Shown here in pieces: positions 52,857 to 61,778 of a DNA stretch of 64,000 nt (position 1 is its first letter; every line of letters starts with the position of its first letter). The position numbers and the translations under genes are program-made. The notes under the pieces are model-generated. The model was given only the letters and a program-made list of their open reading frames with translations. It did not search any database and was not told the origin of the DNA. The DNA comes from Laedolimicola ammoniilytica (lineage in GTDB: Bacteria > Bacillota > Clostridia > Lachnospirales > Lachnospiraceae). The stretch lies in the NCBI RefSeq assembly GCF_025567165.1, contig NZ_JAOQKC010000003.1, forward strand, positions 124,001 to 188,000. Direction: 5' to 3'.

Positions 52857-53876
52857 ATGACCAGACGGCAGAAAAAAAGAACCTGGGTCTTCGCCGGAGT
52901 AATTTCCACGCTGCTTGGCGCGGGCGTTCTGATTGGCAGAGTCTATGCCCAGAGCCTGGAGCCTGCAGAGGCGGCAGCGGAAGCGGCGATCCCGGATGTG
53001 CTGGAGACGGAAGAGAAAGTATTGGAAGAGACAAAAGAAGAAGCGGAGGAACATCTGCCGGAGGACTGGAATCTGATTCTGGTCAATAAGACACACCCGA
53101 TTCCCGAAGATTATCAGGTGGAGCTGAAAAGCATTGGTAGCGGCCATCAGATTGACGCCCGGGCTTACGATGATTTTAAGGCCATGATTCAGGCTTCCCA
53201 AAACGACGGAGTGACCATCTATGTGACCTCATCCTACAGGGATCTGAACAAGCAGATTGCCCTGTATGAGAAGAAGACCGACTCCTACCTGCAGCAGGGC
53301 TATTCCCTGGAGGACGCCCTGTCGAAAGCGGGACAGGTGGTGGCGGTGCCGGGCACCAGCGAACATCATCTGGGGCTGGCTCTCGACATGGTTTCCTCAG
53401 AATACCGGAGACTGGACGAAAAACAGGAACAGACAAAGGGCTTTCAGTGGCTGAAGGAGCATAGCTGGGAATACGGCTTTATCCTGCGCTATCCCAACGG
53501 AAGCACGGATATCACGGGCATCATCTATGAACCCTGGCATTTCCGGTATGTGGGCCTGGAAGCGGCAAAGGAGATCTACGAAAGCGGCGTGACGCTGGAG
53601 GAGTACCTGGGCGCGAAGCCCGTGACCGAGGGCGAGGCTGTCACCTATGACTACAGGCCGGAGAAGAAGCGTAAGCAGGCTGCGACCTGGCAGAATACGG
53701 AGGCAGTGCCGTCAGCTGAGGAAGCGGCGGACGCAGAAGAGATGCCGGAATACGAGGAGGCGCCGGAGCCGGAAGAAGTACCGGAGCCGGAAGAGATACC
53801 AGTAGAGGAAGAAACGCCGGAGCCCTGTGAGGCTCCGGTGGAAGAAGAGATACCGGAGACAGGTGAAGGACTGTAA
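52857..53876 (+). CDS. D-alanyl-D-alanine carboxypeptidase, VanY/M15B-like
   Basis: The 339-residue exported or membrane-anchored protein: one N-terminal helix, acidic linker, then the M15B domain (about 90-255) with SSYRDL, zinc motif SEHHLGLALDM and EPWHFRYVG. It trims the terminal D-Ala of peptidoglycan stems. The C-terminal tail (265-339) is made of Glu/Pro-rich repeats (PEPEEVPEPEEIP-like), which may bind the wall or be a spacer; a lone Cys is in it. Terminator overlaps the stop. Confidence 0.9.
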   Translation: MTRRQKKRTWVFAGVISTLLGAGVLIGRVYAQSLEPAEAAAEAAIPDVLETEEKVLEETKEEAEEHLPEDWNLILVNKTHPIPEDYQVELKSIGSGHQIDARAYDDFKAMIQASQNDGVTIYVTSSYRDLNKQIALYEKKTDSYLQQGYSLEDALSKAGQVVAVPGTSEHHLGLALDMVSSEYRRLDEKQEQTKGFQWLKEHSWEYGFILRYPNGSTDITGIIYEPWHFRYVGLEAAKEIYESGVTLEEYLGAKPVTEGEAVTYDYRPEKKRKQAATWQNTEAVPSAEEAADAEEMPEYEEAPEPEEVPEPEEIPVEEETPEPCEAPVEEEIPETGEGL

Positions 53877-53903
53877 ACAAAAATTTACAGTCCTTAATTT
53901 TTT
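53866..53903 (+). terminator. Terminator overlapping the vanY-like stop
   Basis: AAGGACTGTAAA (53866-53877) pairs perfectly with TTTACAGTCCTT (53884-53895), then T run. Confidence 0.9.
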
Positions 53904-53983
53904 GTGAAATCAGGTTCCCGCCGGTTGGAAAGTATCAAAAAATATGATATCATAGATCGGTACGAAAGAGAGGGGACAAAAGT

Positions 53984-55516
53984 ATGAAGAAGATTCTGGG
54001 AAAGCTGCTGAACCGGATTGTGATATTCGGCATCCTTCTGGCTGTTCAGCTGGGATGGTTTCTGCTGACTTTTACAAAGCTGGTTCATTATTCCACGGGC
54101 CTGTCCCTGGTTTTCCGGGTCATAAGTATCCTGGCAGTGCTGTGGATCATCAATACCGAGGACAACCCGGCTTACAAGATTGCGTGGATCATCCTGATTC
54201 TGGTAGTGCCGCTTCTGGGCGGCCTGTTTTATGTGGCAGTGGGCCACAAGCGTCCGGGAAAGGGCATGCGGAAGAGGTTGGACGCGGAGCGGAAGCGTAC
54301 GGAAGGGGAGCTTAAGCAGCAGGAAGAAGTCATGGGACGGCTTGGCGAGATGGATCAGGGAACGAAAGGCGAGTCCTATTATTTGGCCGAAACCGGCGGC
54401 TATCCGGTCTGGGATCATACTTCAGCGACTTATTATAAAATCGGAGAGGAGTATTACGCCTCTCTTCTGGATGAATTAAAAAAAGCGGAACACTTTATTT
54501 TCATGGAGTTCTTCATCGTAGGCGAGGGCAAGATGTGGAACAGTATTCTAAAGGTTCTGGAGGAGAAGGCTGCGGCCGGCGTGGATGTGCGATTTATCTA
54601 CGATGACCTTGGCTGTGTATCCCTGCTTCCGCCCGCCTACAGTCTGATTCTGGAATCCAAAGGTATCAAGAGTTTTGCGTTTAATCCATTTATTCCATTA
54701 TGGTCGTTAGTAATGAATAACCGTGACCATCGGAAGATAGTGGTTATCGACGGTCATACGGCTTTCAGCGGCGGCGTGAACCTGGCCGACGAGTACATCA
54801 ACGAAAAGGTGCGCTTCGGCCACTGGAAGGACACGGGCTTTATGCTGAAGGGCGAGGCAGTCTGGAACTATACGGTCATGTTCCTGCGGATGTGGAACGC
54901 CCATCGGCATACAGATGCGGACTATGAGGCTTTCCGTCCTCATGTGTGGCATCCGGAAGCCTTTGAGGGCCAGGGCTTTATACAGCCTTACAGCGATTCT
55001 CCCCTGGACGACGAGCGTCTGGGTGAAAATGTGTATCTGAATATTCTGAACCGCGCAAAGGATTATGTGTATATCTTCACGCCTTATCTGATCGTGGATC
55101 ACGAGATGCAGACGGCCCTCTGTCTGGCGGCCAAACGGGGAGTGGATGTGCGGATCATGACGCCTGGCATTCCGGACAAGAAGACTATCTTCCAGCTGAC
55201 CCGTTCCTATTATCCGGTGCTTCTGAAGGCAGGCGTGCGGATCTACGAGTATACGCCGGGCTTCCTCCACGCCAAGTCCTTTGTCTGCGACGACGAGTCG
55301 GCTGTGGTGGGTACGATTAACATGGATTACCGGAGCCTGTATCTGCATTTTGAGTGCGGTACGTTCTTCTATCGGAATCCACTGGTGATGGACGTGAAGC
55401 GGGACAGCCTGGCTACCATGGAAAAGGGCAGGGAGATTACCCTGAGCGACACAAGACAGGGCTTCTTTGGAAGCCTGTTCTGCGCGGTACTCCGGGTATT
55501 TTCACCGCTTCTGTAA
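53984..55516 (+). CDS. cls: Cardiolipin synthase
   Basis: The 510-residue membrane-bound phospholipase-D family enzyme: two N-terminal transmembrane helices (PLDc_N), then two HKD motifs, HRKIVVIDGHTAFSGG (about 247) and HAKSFVCDD (about 428). It joins two phosphatidylglycerols to form cardiolipin. Size matches the family. The ATG has AGAGAGGGG upstream. A CBS gene follows 23 bp after the stop. Confidence 0.95.
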   Translation: MKKILGKLLNRIVIFGILLAVQLGWFLLTFTKLVHYSTGLSLVFRVISILAVLWIINTEDNPAYKIAWIILILVVPLLGGLFYVAVGHKRPGKGMRKRLDAERKRTEGELKQQEEVMGRLGEMDQGTKGESYYLAETGGYPVWDHTSATYYKIGEEYYASLLDELKKAEHFIFMEFFIVGEGKMWNSILKVLEEKAAAGVDVRFIYDDLGCVSLLPPAYSLILESKGIKSFAFNPFIPLWSLVMNNRDHRKIVVIDGHTAFSGGVNLADEYINEKVRFGHWKDTGFMLKGEAVWNYTVMFLRMWNAHRHTDADYEAFRPHVWHPEAFEGQGFIQPYSDSPLDDERLGENVYLNILNRAKDYVYIFTPYLIVDHEMQTALCLAAKRGVDVRIMTPGIPDKKTIFQLTRSYYPVLLKAGVRIYEYTPGFLHAKSFVCDDESAVVGTINMDYRSLYLHFECGTFFYRNPLVMDVKRDSLATMEKGREITLSDTRQGFFGSLFCAVLRVFSPLL

Positions 55517-55539
55517 CCGAGAAAGGGGTTTTATTACAA

Positions 55540-55959
55540 ATGAATATTTTATTTTTTCTGAAACCGAAGGCGGAGGTATCTTATCTCTACGAGGATTTTT
55601 CCATGCGGCAGGGGCTGGAGAAGCTGGAGCGCAGCGGCTACACAGCCATTCCGGTCATCAACCGCCATGGCGAGTACATCGGTATAATTACCGAGGGCGA
55701 TTTCCTCTGGGCCCTGAAAAATAAATTCGCGCTGGATCTGAAGCAGACCGAAGAGGTCCCGCTTACCAGTGTGAAGCGGCGGATGTGCTGTGAGCCCATT
55801 TCCATCGATTCCAATATGGAGGATCTGGTGACCAAGGCTATGAACCAGAACTTTGTACCGGTCATCGACGACAAGGGCATCTTTATCGGAATCGTGACGC
55901 GGAAAGATATCATTGAGTTCTGCTATAAGGCTTATGCCAAAACGGAACAGAACGTATAA
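55540..55959 (+). CDS. CBS domain protein
   Basis: The 139-residue protein has two CBS motifs (GYTAIPVINRHGEYIGIITEGD and FVPVIDDKGIFIGIVTRKD, given here in part) that would bind adenine nucleotides. No catalytic domain is attached. ATG at 55540 has AAAGGGG upstream. Probably co-transcribed with cls; role as a sensor is likely but unassigned. Confidence 0.88.
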   Translation: MNILFFLKPKAEVSYLYEDFSMRQGLEKLERSGYTAIPVINRHGEYIGIITEGDFLWALKNKFALDLKQTEEVPLTSVKRRMCCEPISIDSNMEDLVTKAMNQNFVPVIDDKGIFIGIVTRKDIIEFCYKAYAKTEQNV

Positions 55960-56184
55960 TATAGAAAATGTAGGAAAAGGAGTGGCGGTAGGTCATTCCT
56001 TTTTTCGCGAAGTGTATTTTATCTCGTTGATAGATCCATAACAACTTTTATGTAAAAAGTAAAATTTGTTGCATATTTTATATTGATTCTCTGTCCAATT
56101 TTTGCTAAAATTAATCCCGATATCGTTTTGTATCAATGGTAGTTTATACAATACACTATCAAATAAATATATGGAGGGCTGGAA

Positions 56185-57579
56185 ATGAGTAATACAGCAC
56201 AGAGCCCGGCAAGCAGAAGAATTGAGGGTCTGCTGGACGGGAACAGTTTTGTGGAAATCGGCGGACAGGTGACTGCCAGAAGTACTGACTTTAACCTGCA
56301 GCAGTCTAAGTGCCCGTCTGACGGAGTAGTTACCGGCTACGGTCTGATTGACGGTAATCTGGTTTACGTGTACAGCCAGGACGCTTCCGTACTGAACGGA
56401 ACCCTTGGCGAAATGCATGCGAAGAAGATTGTACGCCTGTACGAGATGGCATGTAAGATGGGAGCTCCGGTGATCGGTCTCATCGACTGCGCAGGCGTTC
56501 GTTTACAGGAGGGCGTGGACGCTCTGAACGCGTTCGGAGAGGTATATACCCAGCAGGCGCTGGCGTCCGGTGTTGTTCCGCAGATCACAGCAGTGTTCGG
56601 TCACTGCGGCGGCGGACTGGCTGTCGTACCGGGACTTTCTGATTTTACCTTTATGGAGGAGAAGGACGCGAAGCTTTTCGTGAACGCTCCGAACACCATC
56701 GCAGGCAACAACACCCAGAAGTGTGACAGCGCTTCTGCTAAATTTCAGGCAGAGGAAGCAGGCAGCGTCGATGCAGTCGCTGACGAGGCAGGTATCCTGG
56801 CTCAGATCCGCGCACTGGTTGCGATGCTTCCGGGCAACAATGAGGAAGAGGGCTGCTATTCTGACTGCGCGGACGATCTGAACCGCGTATGCGCAGAGCT
56901 TCAGGGCGTGGAGTATTCCGCATCCTACATCCTTTCCACCATTGCTGACGGCAAGGCTTTCTTTGAGACCAAGGCAGCTTACGCCAAGGATATGGTGACA
57001 GGCTTCATCCGTCTGAACGGCATGACCGTAGGCGCGGTAGCCAACGGAGAGCAGGAGATGACGGCACGCGGTGCTCAGAAGGCAGCAGAGTTCGTAGAGT
57101 TCTGTGACGCGTTCAATATCCCGGTTCTGACCATTACCAATGTAAAGGGCTTTAAGGCTTCCCTGTGCACCGAGCGCAATATCGGCAAGGCAGCGGCAAA
57201 GCTTACCTACGCATTCGCGAACGCGACCGTTCCGAAGGTGAATGTAATCGCAGGCGAGGCATTTGGCAGCGCTTACGTGATCATGAACAGCAAGGGCATC
57301 GGCGCGGATCTGGTATACGCATGGAAGGACGCGAAGGTCGGTATGATGGACGCATCCCTGGCAGCAAAGGTTATGTATGCGGACGCGGACGCTGAGACCC
57401 AGAAGGAGAAGGCGGCAGAGTACGCGGCTCTTCAGGACAGCGTAGACGCAGCGGCTGCACGCGGTTATGTGGACACCGTTATCGAGGCGCAGGATACCAG
57501 AAAGTATGTGATCGGCGCGTTTGAGATGTTATTTACCAAGAGAGAGGACCGTCCGGCGAAGAAACACGGAACTGTCTAA
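56185..57579 (+). CDS. Acyl-CoA carboxyltransferase (MmdA/12S-like)
   Basis: The 464-residue crotonase-fold carboxyltransferase, somewhat shorter than MmdA or PccB (about 510). Oxyanion elements in GHCGGGLAVV (N-half) and GEAFGSAYVIMNSKG (C-half) are clear. It would move the carboxyl of methylmalonyl-CoA or a similar acyl-CoA to biotin. First gene of the decarboxylase operon; GGAGG upstream. The acyl-CoA substrate is not certain. Confidence 0.88.
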   Translation: MSNTAQSPASRRIEGLLDGNSFVEIGGQVTARSTDFNLQQSKCPSDGVVTGYGLIDGNLVYVYSQDASVLNGTLGEMHAKKIVRLYEMACKMGAPVIGLIDCAGVRLQEGVDALNAFGEVYTQQALASGVVPQITAVFGHCGGGLAVVPGLSDFTFMEEKDAKLFVNAPNTIAGNNTQKCDSASAKFQAEEAGSVDAVADEAGILAQIRALVAMLPGNNEEEGCYSDCADDLNRVCAELQGVEYSASYILSTIADGKAFFETKAAYAKDMVTGFIRLNGMTVGAVANGEQEMTARGAQKAAEFVEFCDAFNIPVLTITNVKGFKASLCTERNIGKAAAKLTYAFANATVPKVNVIAGEAFGSAYVIMNSKGIGADLVYAWKDAKVGMMDASLAAKVMYADADAETQKEKAAEYAALQDSVDAAAARGYVDTVIEAQDTRKYVIGAFEMLFTKREDRPAKKHGTV

Positions 57580-57592
57580 GAGGAGTGAGAGT

Positions 57593-58411
57593 ATGAAACG
57601 AAGCTTGAAAAAATTATCGGCTCTGCTGCTCCTGATGGGACTTTTTGTACTGACCGGCTGCGCGGCCAAGGAGACTCTTCCGAACGAGGAAGTATACCAG
57701 GGCAAGCTCGACAGCTATGTGGAGATGCTGGCTGGTACAGATAAAGAAAGCCTGGATGCGAATCTGAGCAATCTTCAGGAGAATTATGATGATTTTGAGC
57801 AGCAGATAGCTCTGTATCCCTATATCGGCGGAACCGGACAGAAGTTTGATTTTACCGCAGACGCATACTTAAGCCTGCTGAAATCCTATGATGCCAACTT
57901 TGATGAGTTCGGCGACTTTGTAGGCCTGAAGGAATATGAGGGCGGCACCACCGACAAGGATGGCAATGTAACCTACACCGCTGTCTATGAGTTCACAGAT
58001 CATGACATGCGTCTGGCTCTGGAGTTTGATAAGGACAACATTATTACAACCGTAACCATGGACCCCATTTACAGCAAGGGTGAGATTGCCGAGAAGGCAG
58101 CCCTGAATACCCTGATCGGTATGGGCTCTGTATTTGCAGTACTGATTCTGCTTGCGTTTATCATTTCCCTGTTCCGGTACGTATCTGTATTTGAGAACCG
58201 TGGAAAGGCAAAGAAGGATACGGCAGAGAAGGTGGCAGCGCCCGCGTCGGCTCCTGCTCCTGTAGCACCCGCGGCACCTGCACCGGAAGATGACCTGCAG
58301 CTTATCGCTGTCATCACTGCGGCTATCGCGGCAGCAGAGGGTACATCCACCGATGGCTTTGTAGTGCGTTCTATCAGGCGCAGAAGCAACAACAAATGGA
58401 ATAAAGCATAG
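57593..58411 (+). CDS. OadG-like gamma subunit with N-terminal lipoprotein domain
   Basis: The 272-residue protein: lipoprotein signal (lipobox LTGC, Cys near 23), extracytoplasmic domain to about 185 with a DUF3887-like look, one transmembrane helix (VFAVLILLAFIISLFRYV), Ala/Pro linker and a C-terminal segment VITAAIAAAEG typical of OadG. Usual OadG proteins are about 80-120 residues, so the N-terminal outside domain is an addition. It would anchor and assemble the decarboxylase complex. Confidence 0.8.
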   Translation: MKRSLKKLSALLLLMGLFVLTGCAAKETLPNEEVYQGKLDSYVEMLAGTDKESLDANLSNLQENYDDFEQQIALYPYIGGTGQKFDFTADAYLSLLKSYDANFDEFGDFVGLKEYEGGTTDKDGNVTYTAVYEFTDHDMRLALEFDKDNIITTVTMDPIYSKGEIAEKAALNTLIGMGSVFAVLILLAFIISLFRYVSVFENRGKAKKDTAEKVAAPASAPAPVAPAAPAPEDDLQLIAVITAAIAAAEGTSTDGFVVRSIRRRSNNKWNKA

Positions 58412-58442
58412 CGCATGCTCATATTTAGGAGGATTCATAGAG

Positions 58443-58814
58443 ATGAAAAATTATACAATTACCGTAAATGGCGTAGCTTATGATGTAGTCGTAGAAGAAA
58501 AAGGCGCAGGCGCAGCACCGGTAGCAGCAGCTCCCGCAGCGGCACCCGCAGCAGCTCCGGCACCGGCAGCAGCACCGAAGGCAGCAGCCGCAGCGGCGGG
58601 CTCTGTAGAGGTAAAGGCTTCCGTACCGGGTAAGGTACTGAAGGTAGAGGCAAGCGTCGGACAGGCCGTGAAGTCCGGAGACAGCATCGTTATTCTTGAG
58701 GCAATGAAGATGGAGATCCCGGTAGTAGCACCCCAGGACGGCACCGTAGCAGGCATCAACGTAAGCGTAGGCCAGGCTGTAGAGTCCGGAGATTTACTGG
58801 CATCCCTGAACTAA
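58443..58814 (+). CDS. Biotin carboxyl carrier protein
   Basis: The 123-residue protein: short N-terminal part, Ala/Pro-rich flexible linker (about 20-55), and a biotinyl domain with EAMKMEIP, biotinylated K89. It shuttles carboxyl groups between the carboxyltransferase subunits and the membrane decarboxylase. AGGAGG upstream. Located 31 bp after the gamma gene. Confidence 0.93.
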   Translation: MKNYTITVNGVAYDVVVEEKGAGAAPVAAAPAAAPAAAPAPAAAPKAAAAAAGSVEVKASVPGKVLKVEASVGQAVKSGDSIVILEAMKMEIPVVAPQDGTVAGINVSVGQAVESGDLLASLN

Positions 58815-58851
58815 TGGCATAGCCTTAAGAGAAATCAACGGAGGTTAAGAC

Positions 58852-60000
58852 ATGGGATACATTTTAGAAACCCTGGGAAACCTCATGCATCAGACCGCGT
58901 TTTTTAACCTGACCTGGGGAAATTACGTCATGGTCCTGGTGGCATGCGTGTTCCTGTATCTGGCTATCAAAAAAGAGTACGAGCCTCTTCTTCTGGTTCC
59001 GATCGCTTTTGGTATGCTTCTTGTAAATATATATCCGGATATTATCGCAAGTCCGGAGGAAACATCAAACGGAGTAGGCGGACTTCTGTACTACTTCTAT
59101 GTACTGGATGAGTGGTCTGTCCTGCCGTCCCTGATCTTCATGGGCGTCGGAGCCATGACCGACTTCGGTCCGCTGATTGCGAATCCGAAGAGCTTCCTTC
59201 TGGGAGCGGCAGCTCAGTTCGGTATTTTCGCAGCTTATCTGGGCGCTATGCTCATGGGCTTTTCCGACAAGGCGGCAGCGGCTATCTCCATCATCGGTGG
59301 AGCAGACGGCCCGACTTCCATCTTCCTGGCCGGAAAGCTGGAGCAGACCGCTTTGCTTGGACCCATTGCGGTAGCTGCTTATTCCTATATGTCTCTGGTT
59401 CCGATTATTCAGCCGCCTATCATGAAGCTGCTGACGACCGAGAAAGAACGTAAAATCAAGATGGAGCAGCTTCGCCCGGTATCTAAGCTGGAGAAGATCC
59501 TGTTCCCGATTATTGTAACCATCGTTGTCTGCCTGATTCTGCCGACCACCGCTCCGCTGGTAGGCGCCCTGATGCTGGGTAACCTGTTCCGCGAGTCCGG
59601 CGTGGTACGTCAGCTGATGGATACAGCGTCCAACGCCCTGATGTACATCGTTGTTATTCTGCTTGGTACCTCTGTAGGAGCGACCACCAGCGCAGAGGCA
59701 TTCCTGAATATCAGCACACTGAAGATCGTAGCCCTGGGTCTGATCGCCTTCGCATTCGGAACCGCAGCCGGCGTTCTTCTGGGCAAGGTTATGTGCGTAC
59801 TCAGCAAGGGTAAGATCAATCCGCTGATCGGTTCTGCCGGAGTATCCGCAGTGCCGATGGCAGCCCGTGTATCACAGAAGGTAGGAGCGGAAGCGGATCC
59901 GACCAACTTCCTGCTGATGCATGCCATGGGACCGAACGTAGCCGGAGTTATCGGTACGGCTGTAGCAGCCGGAACCTTTATGGCAATTTTTGGAATTTAA
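58852..60000 (+). CDS. Na+-translocating decarboxylase beta subunit
   Basis: The 382-residue membrane protein of OadB/GcdB/MmdB type with about nine to eleven helices; IIGGADGPTSIFLAGKL and GSAGVSAVPMAARVSQKVG are the signature regions with the conserved Asp of the sodium path. It decarboxylates carboxybiotin and exports Na+. GGAGG upstream. Followed by a structured 245-nt gap before the 5S gene. Confidence 0.95.
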   Translation: MGYILETLGNLMHQTAFFNLTWGNYVMVLVACVFLYLAIKKEYEPLLLVPIAFGMLLVNIYPDIIASPEETSNGVGGLLYYFYVLDEWSVLPSLIFMGVGAMTDFGPLIANPKSFLLGAAAQFGIFAAYLGAMLMGFSDKAAAAISIIGGADGPTSIFLAGKLEQTALLGPIAVAAYSYMSLVPIIQPPIMKLLTTEKERKIKMEQLRPVSKLEKILFPIIVTIVVCLILPTTAPLVGALMLGNLFRESGVVRQLMDTASNALMYIVVILLGTSVGATTSAEAFLNISTLKIVALGLIAFAFGTAAGVLLGKVMCVLSKGKINPLIGSAGVSAVPMAARVSQKVGAEADPTNFLLMHAMGPNVAGVIGTAVAAGTFMAIFGI

Positions 60001-60245
60001 CCGAATCAAGTAAGTCCCCTGCTTCAATTGCGAAAAGCAATAAGCAATGGGGGGGACTTGCTTGTATCAGGAGGAGTGCAAACTCCTTCTGATAAACTGC
60101 GGAGCAGTTATTCGGTTATGAGCAAGTAGCGAAGCGGATTGCGAATATCCGCTTTAATGATGCCAGACTCAAAAAATCAGATGGCATTCGTGCCTGCACG
60201 ATAAGACATCTGACTTTGGGAGCCGTAATAATAGGAGGAACTATT
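60001..60245 (+). other. Five-hairpin structured leader upstream of the 5S gene
   Basis: Stems: 60007-60019 with 60052-60064; 60065-60076 with 60083-60094; 60095-60100 with 60104-60109; 60132-60139 with 60147-60154; 60177-60183 with 60207-60213 (containing a GGCA-TTCG-TGCC mini-hairpin). None has a T run. No known RNA family was recognised. It may stabilise or process the mRNA, or regulate the 5S gene. Confidence 0.6.
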
Positions 60246-61652
60246 ATGTCAGATATGAAACCGGTACAGATTACCGAGACTATACTGCGTGACGCACATC
60301 AGTCTCTGATTGCTACACGTATGTCCACAGAGCAGATGCTGCCCATCGTGGAAAAACTGGATCAGGTAGGCTACCATTCCCTGGAGTGCTGGGGAGGAGC
60401 TACCTTCGACGCATCCCTTCGTTTCCTGCATGAGGATCCCTGGGAGAGACTTCGTAAAATCAAAGACAAGGCAAAGAAAACTCCGCTGCAGATGCTGTTC
60501 CGTGGACAGAACATTCTGGGTTACCGTCCCTACGGCGACGACGTAGTAGAGTACTTTGTACAGAAATCTATCGCAAATGGTATCGATATTATCCGTATCT
60601 TTGACTGCCTGAACGATCTGCGTAACCTGCAGACAGCAGTAAAGGCTGCCAACAAAGAGAACGGCCATGCACAGGTAGCGTTGTCCTACACCCTGGGCGA
60701 CGCGTATACACTGGAATACTGGACCACCATGGCGAAGAACATCGAGGAGATGGGCGCGAACTCCATCTGTATCAAGGATATGGCCGGCCTGCTGCTTCCG
60801 TACAAGGCTACTGAGCTGGTTAAGGCACTGAAAGAGACCGTTAAGATTCCGATTCAGCTGCATACACACTATACCTCCGGCGTGGCTTCCATGACCTACT
60901 TAAAGGCAGTAGAGGCCGGCGTAGACGTCATCGACTGTGCCATGTCTCCCTTCGCTCTGGGAACTTCCCAGCCGGCAACTGAGGTTATGGTTGAAACCTT
61001 CAAGGGTACTCCCTACGATACAGGCTATGATCAGAAGCTTCTGGCTGAGATCGCAGACTACTTCCGTCCCATGCGTGACGAGGCTCTGGAGAGCGGCCTG
61101 CTGAACCCGAAGAACCTGGGCGTGAATATCAAGACCCTGCTGTATCAGGTACCGGGCGGTATGCTGTCCAACCTGACTTCCCAGCTGAAGGATCTGGGTG
61201 CTTCCGACAAGTACTACGAGGTACTGGAGGAGGTTCCGCGTGTACGTAAGGACTTCGGTGAGTGCCCGCTGGTAACTCCGTCCTCCCAGATTGTAGGTAC
61301 ACAGGCTGTTATGAACATAGTAGGCGGCGAGCGCTACAAGATGGTAACCAAGGAGTCCAAGGATCTGCTGTCCGGCCACTATGGCAAGACTGTAAAGCCC
61401 TTCAATCCGGAGGTTCAGAAGAAGTGTATCGGCGACGCCGAGGTGATCACCTGCCGTCCGGCAGACCTGGTTCCGAACGAATTAGAGACTCTGGAGAGCG
61501 AGATGAAGCAGTACGAGGAGCAGCCGGAGGACGTTCTGACCTACGCACTGTTCCCGCAGGTAGCGACCGACTTCTTCAAGTACAGAGACGCACAGCAGAA
61601 GAAGATGGACGCAACTGTTGCGGACACCGAGAATGGAGCATATCCGGTTTAA
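60246..61652 (+). CDS. Oxaloacetate/pyruvate carboxyltransferase (5S-like alpha subunit, biotin domain absent)
   Basis: The 468-residue TIM-barrel carboxyltransferase of OadA/PycB/5S type. ETILRDAHQSL at the start (metal-binding Asp), IKDMAGLL (carboxylated Lys) and LHTHYTSG (metal His pair). The C-terminal biotin domain of OadA is absent, so it would use the separate carrier at 58443. ATG at 60246 with AGGAGG upstream. Closes the operon. Confidence 0.93.
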   Translation: MSDMKPVQITETILRDAHQSLIATRMSTEQMLPIVEKLDQVGYHSLECWGGATFDASLRFLHEDPWERLRKIKDKAKKTPLQMLFRGQNILGYRPYGDDVVEYFVQKSIANGIDIIRIFDCLNDLRNLQTAVKAANKENGHAQVALSYTLGDAYTLEYWTTMAKNIEEMGANSICIKDMAGLLLPYKATELVKALKETVKIPIQLHTHYTSGVASMTYLKAVEAGVDVIDCAMSPFALGTSQPATEVMVETFKGTPYDTGYDQKLLAEIADYFRPMRDEALESGLLNPKNLGVNIKTLLYQVPGGMLSNLTSQLKDLGASDKYYEVLEEVPRVRKDFGECPLVTPSSQIVGTQAVMNIVGGERYKMVTKESKDLLSGHYGKTVKPFNPEVQKKCIGDAEVITCRPADLVPNELETLESEMKQYEEQPEDVLTYALFPQVATDFFKYRDAQQKKMDATVADTENGAYPV

Positions 61653-61694
61653 TCCGAATAACAGATTGCCGATAGGGCAAAAATGTGGTACACT

Positions 61695-61729
61695 AACAGC
61701 GTTGGCGGGTTTTTGCCAACGCTGTTTTT
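61695..61729 (+). terminator. Terminator of the decarboxylase operon
   Basis: Perfect 12-bp arms 61695-61706 and 61715-61726, then T run. Confidence 0.9.
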
Positions 61730-61778
61730 CGTATAATAGAAAATTTTTATTTTAAATGATCATAACAGGAGTTTGCGG

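Noticed and set aside
61666..61694. TTGCCG-17-TACACT as a promoter for the HI0933 gene
   Set aside because: The terminator begins one base later, so a transcript from here would stop almost at once.
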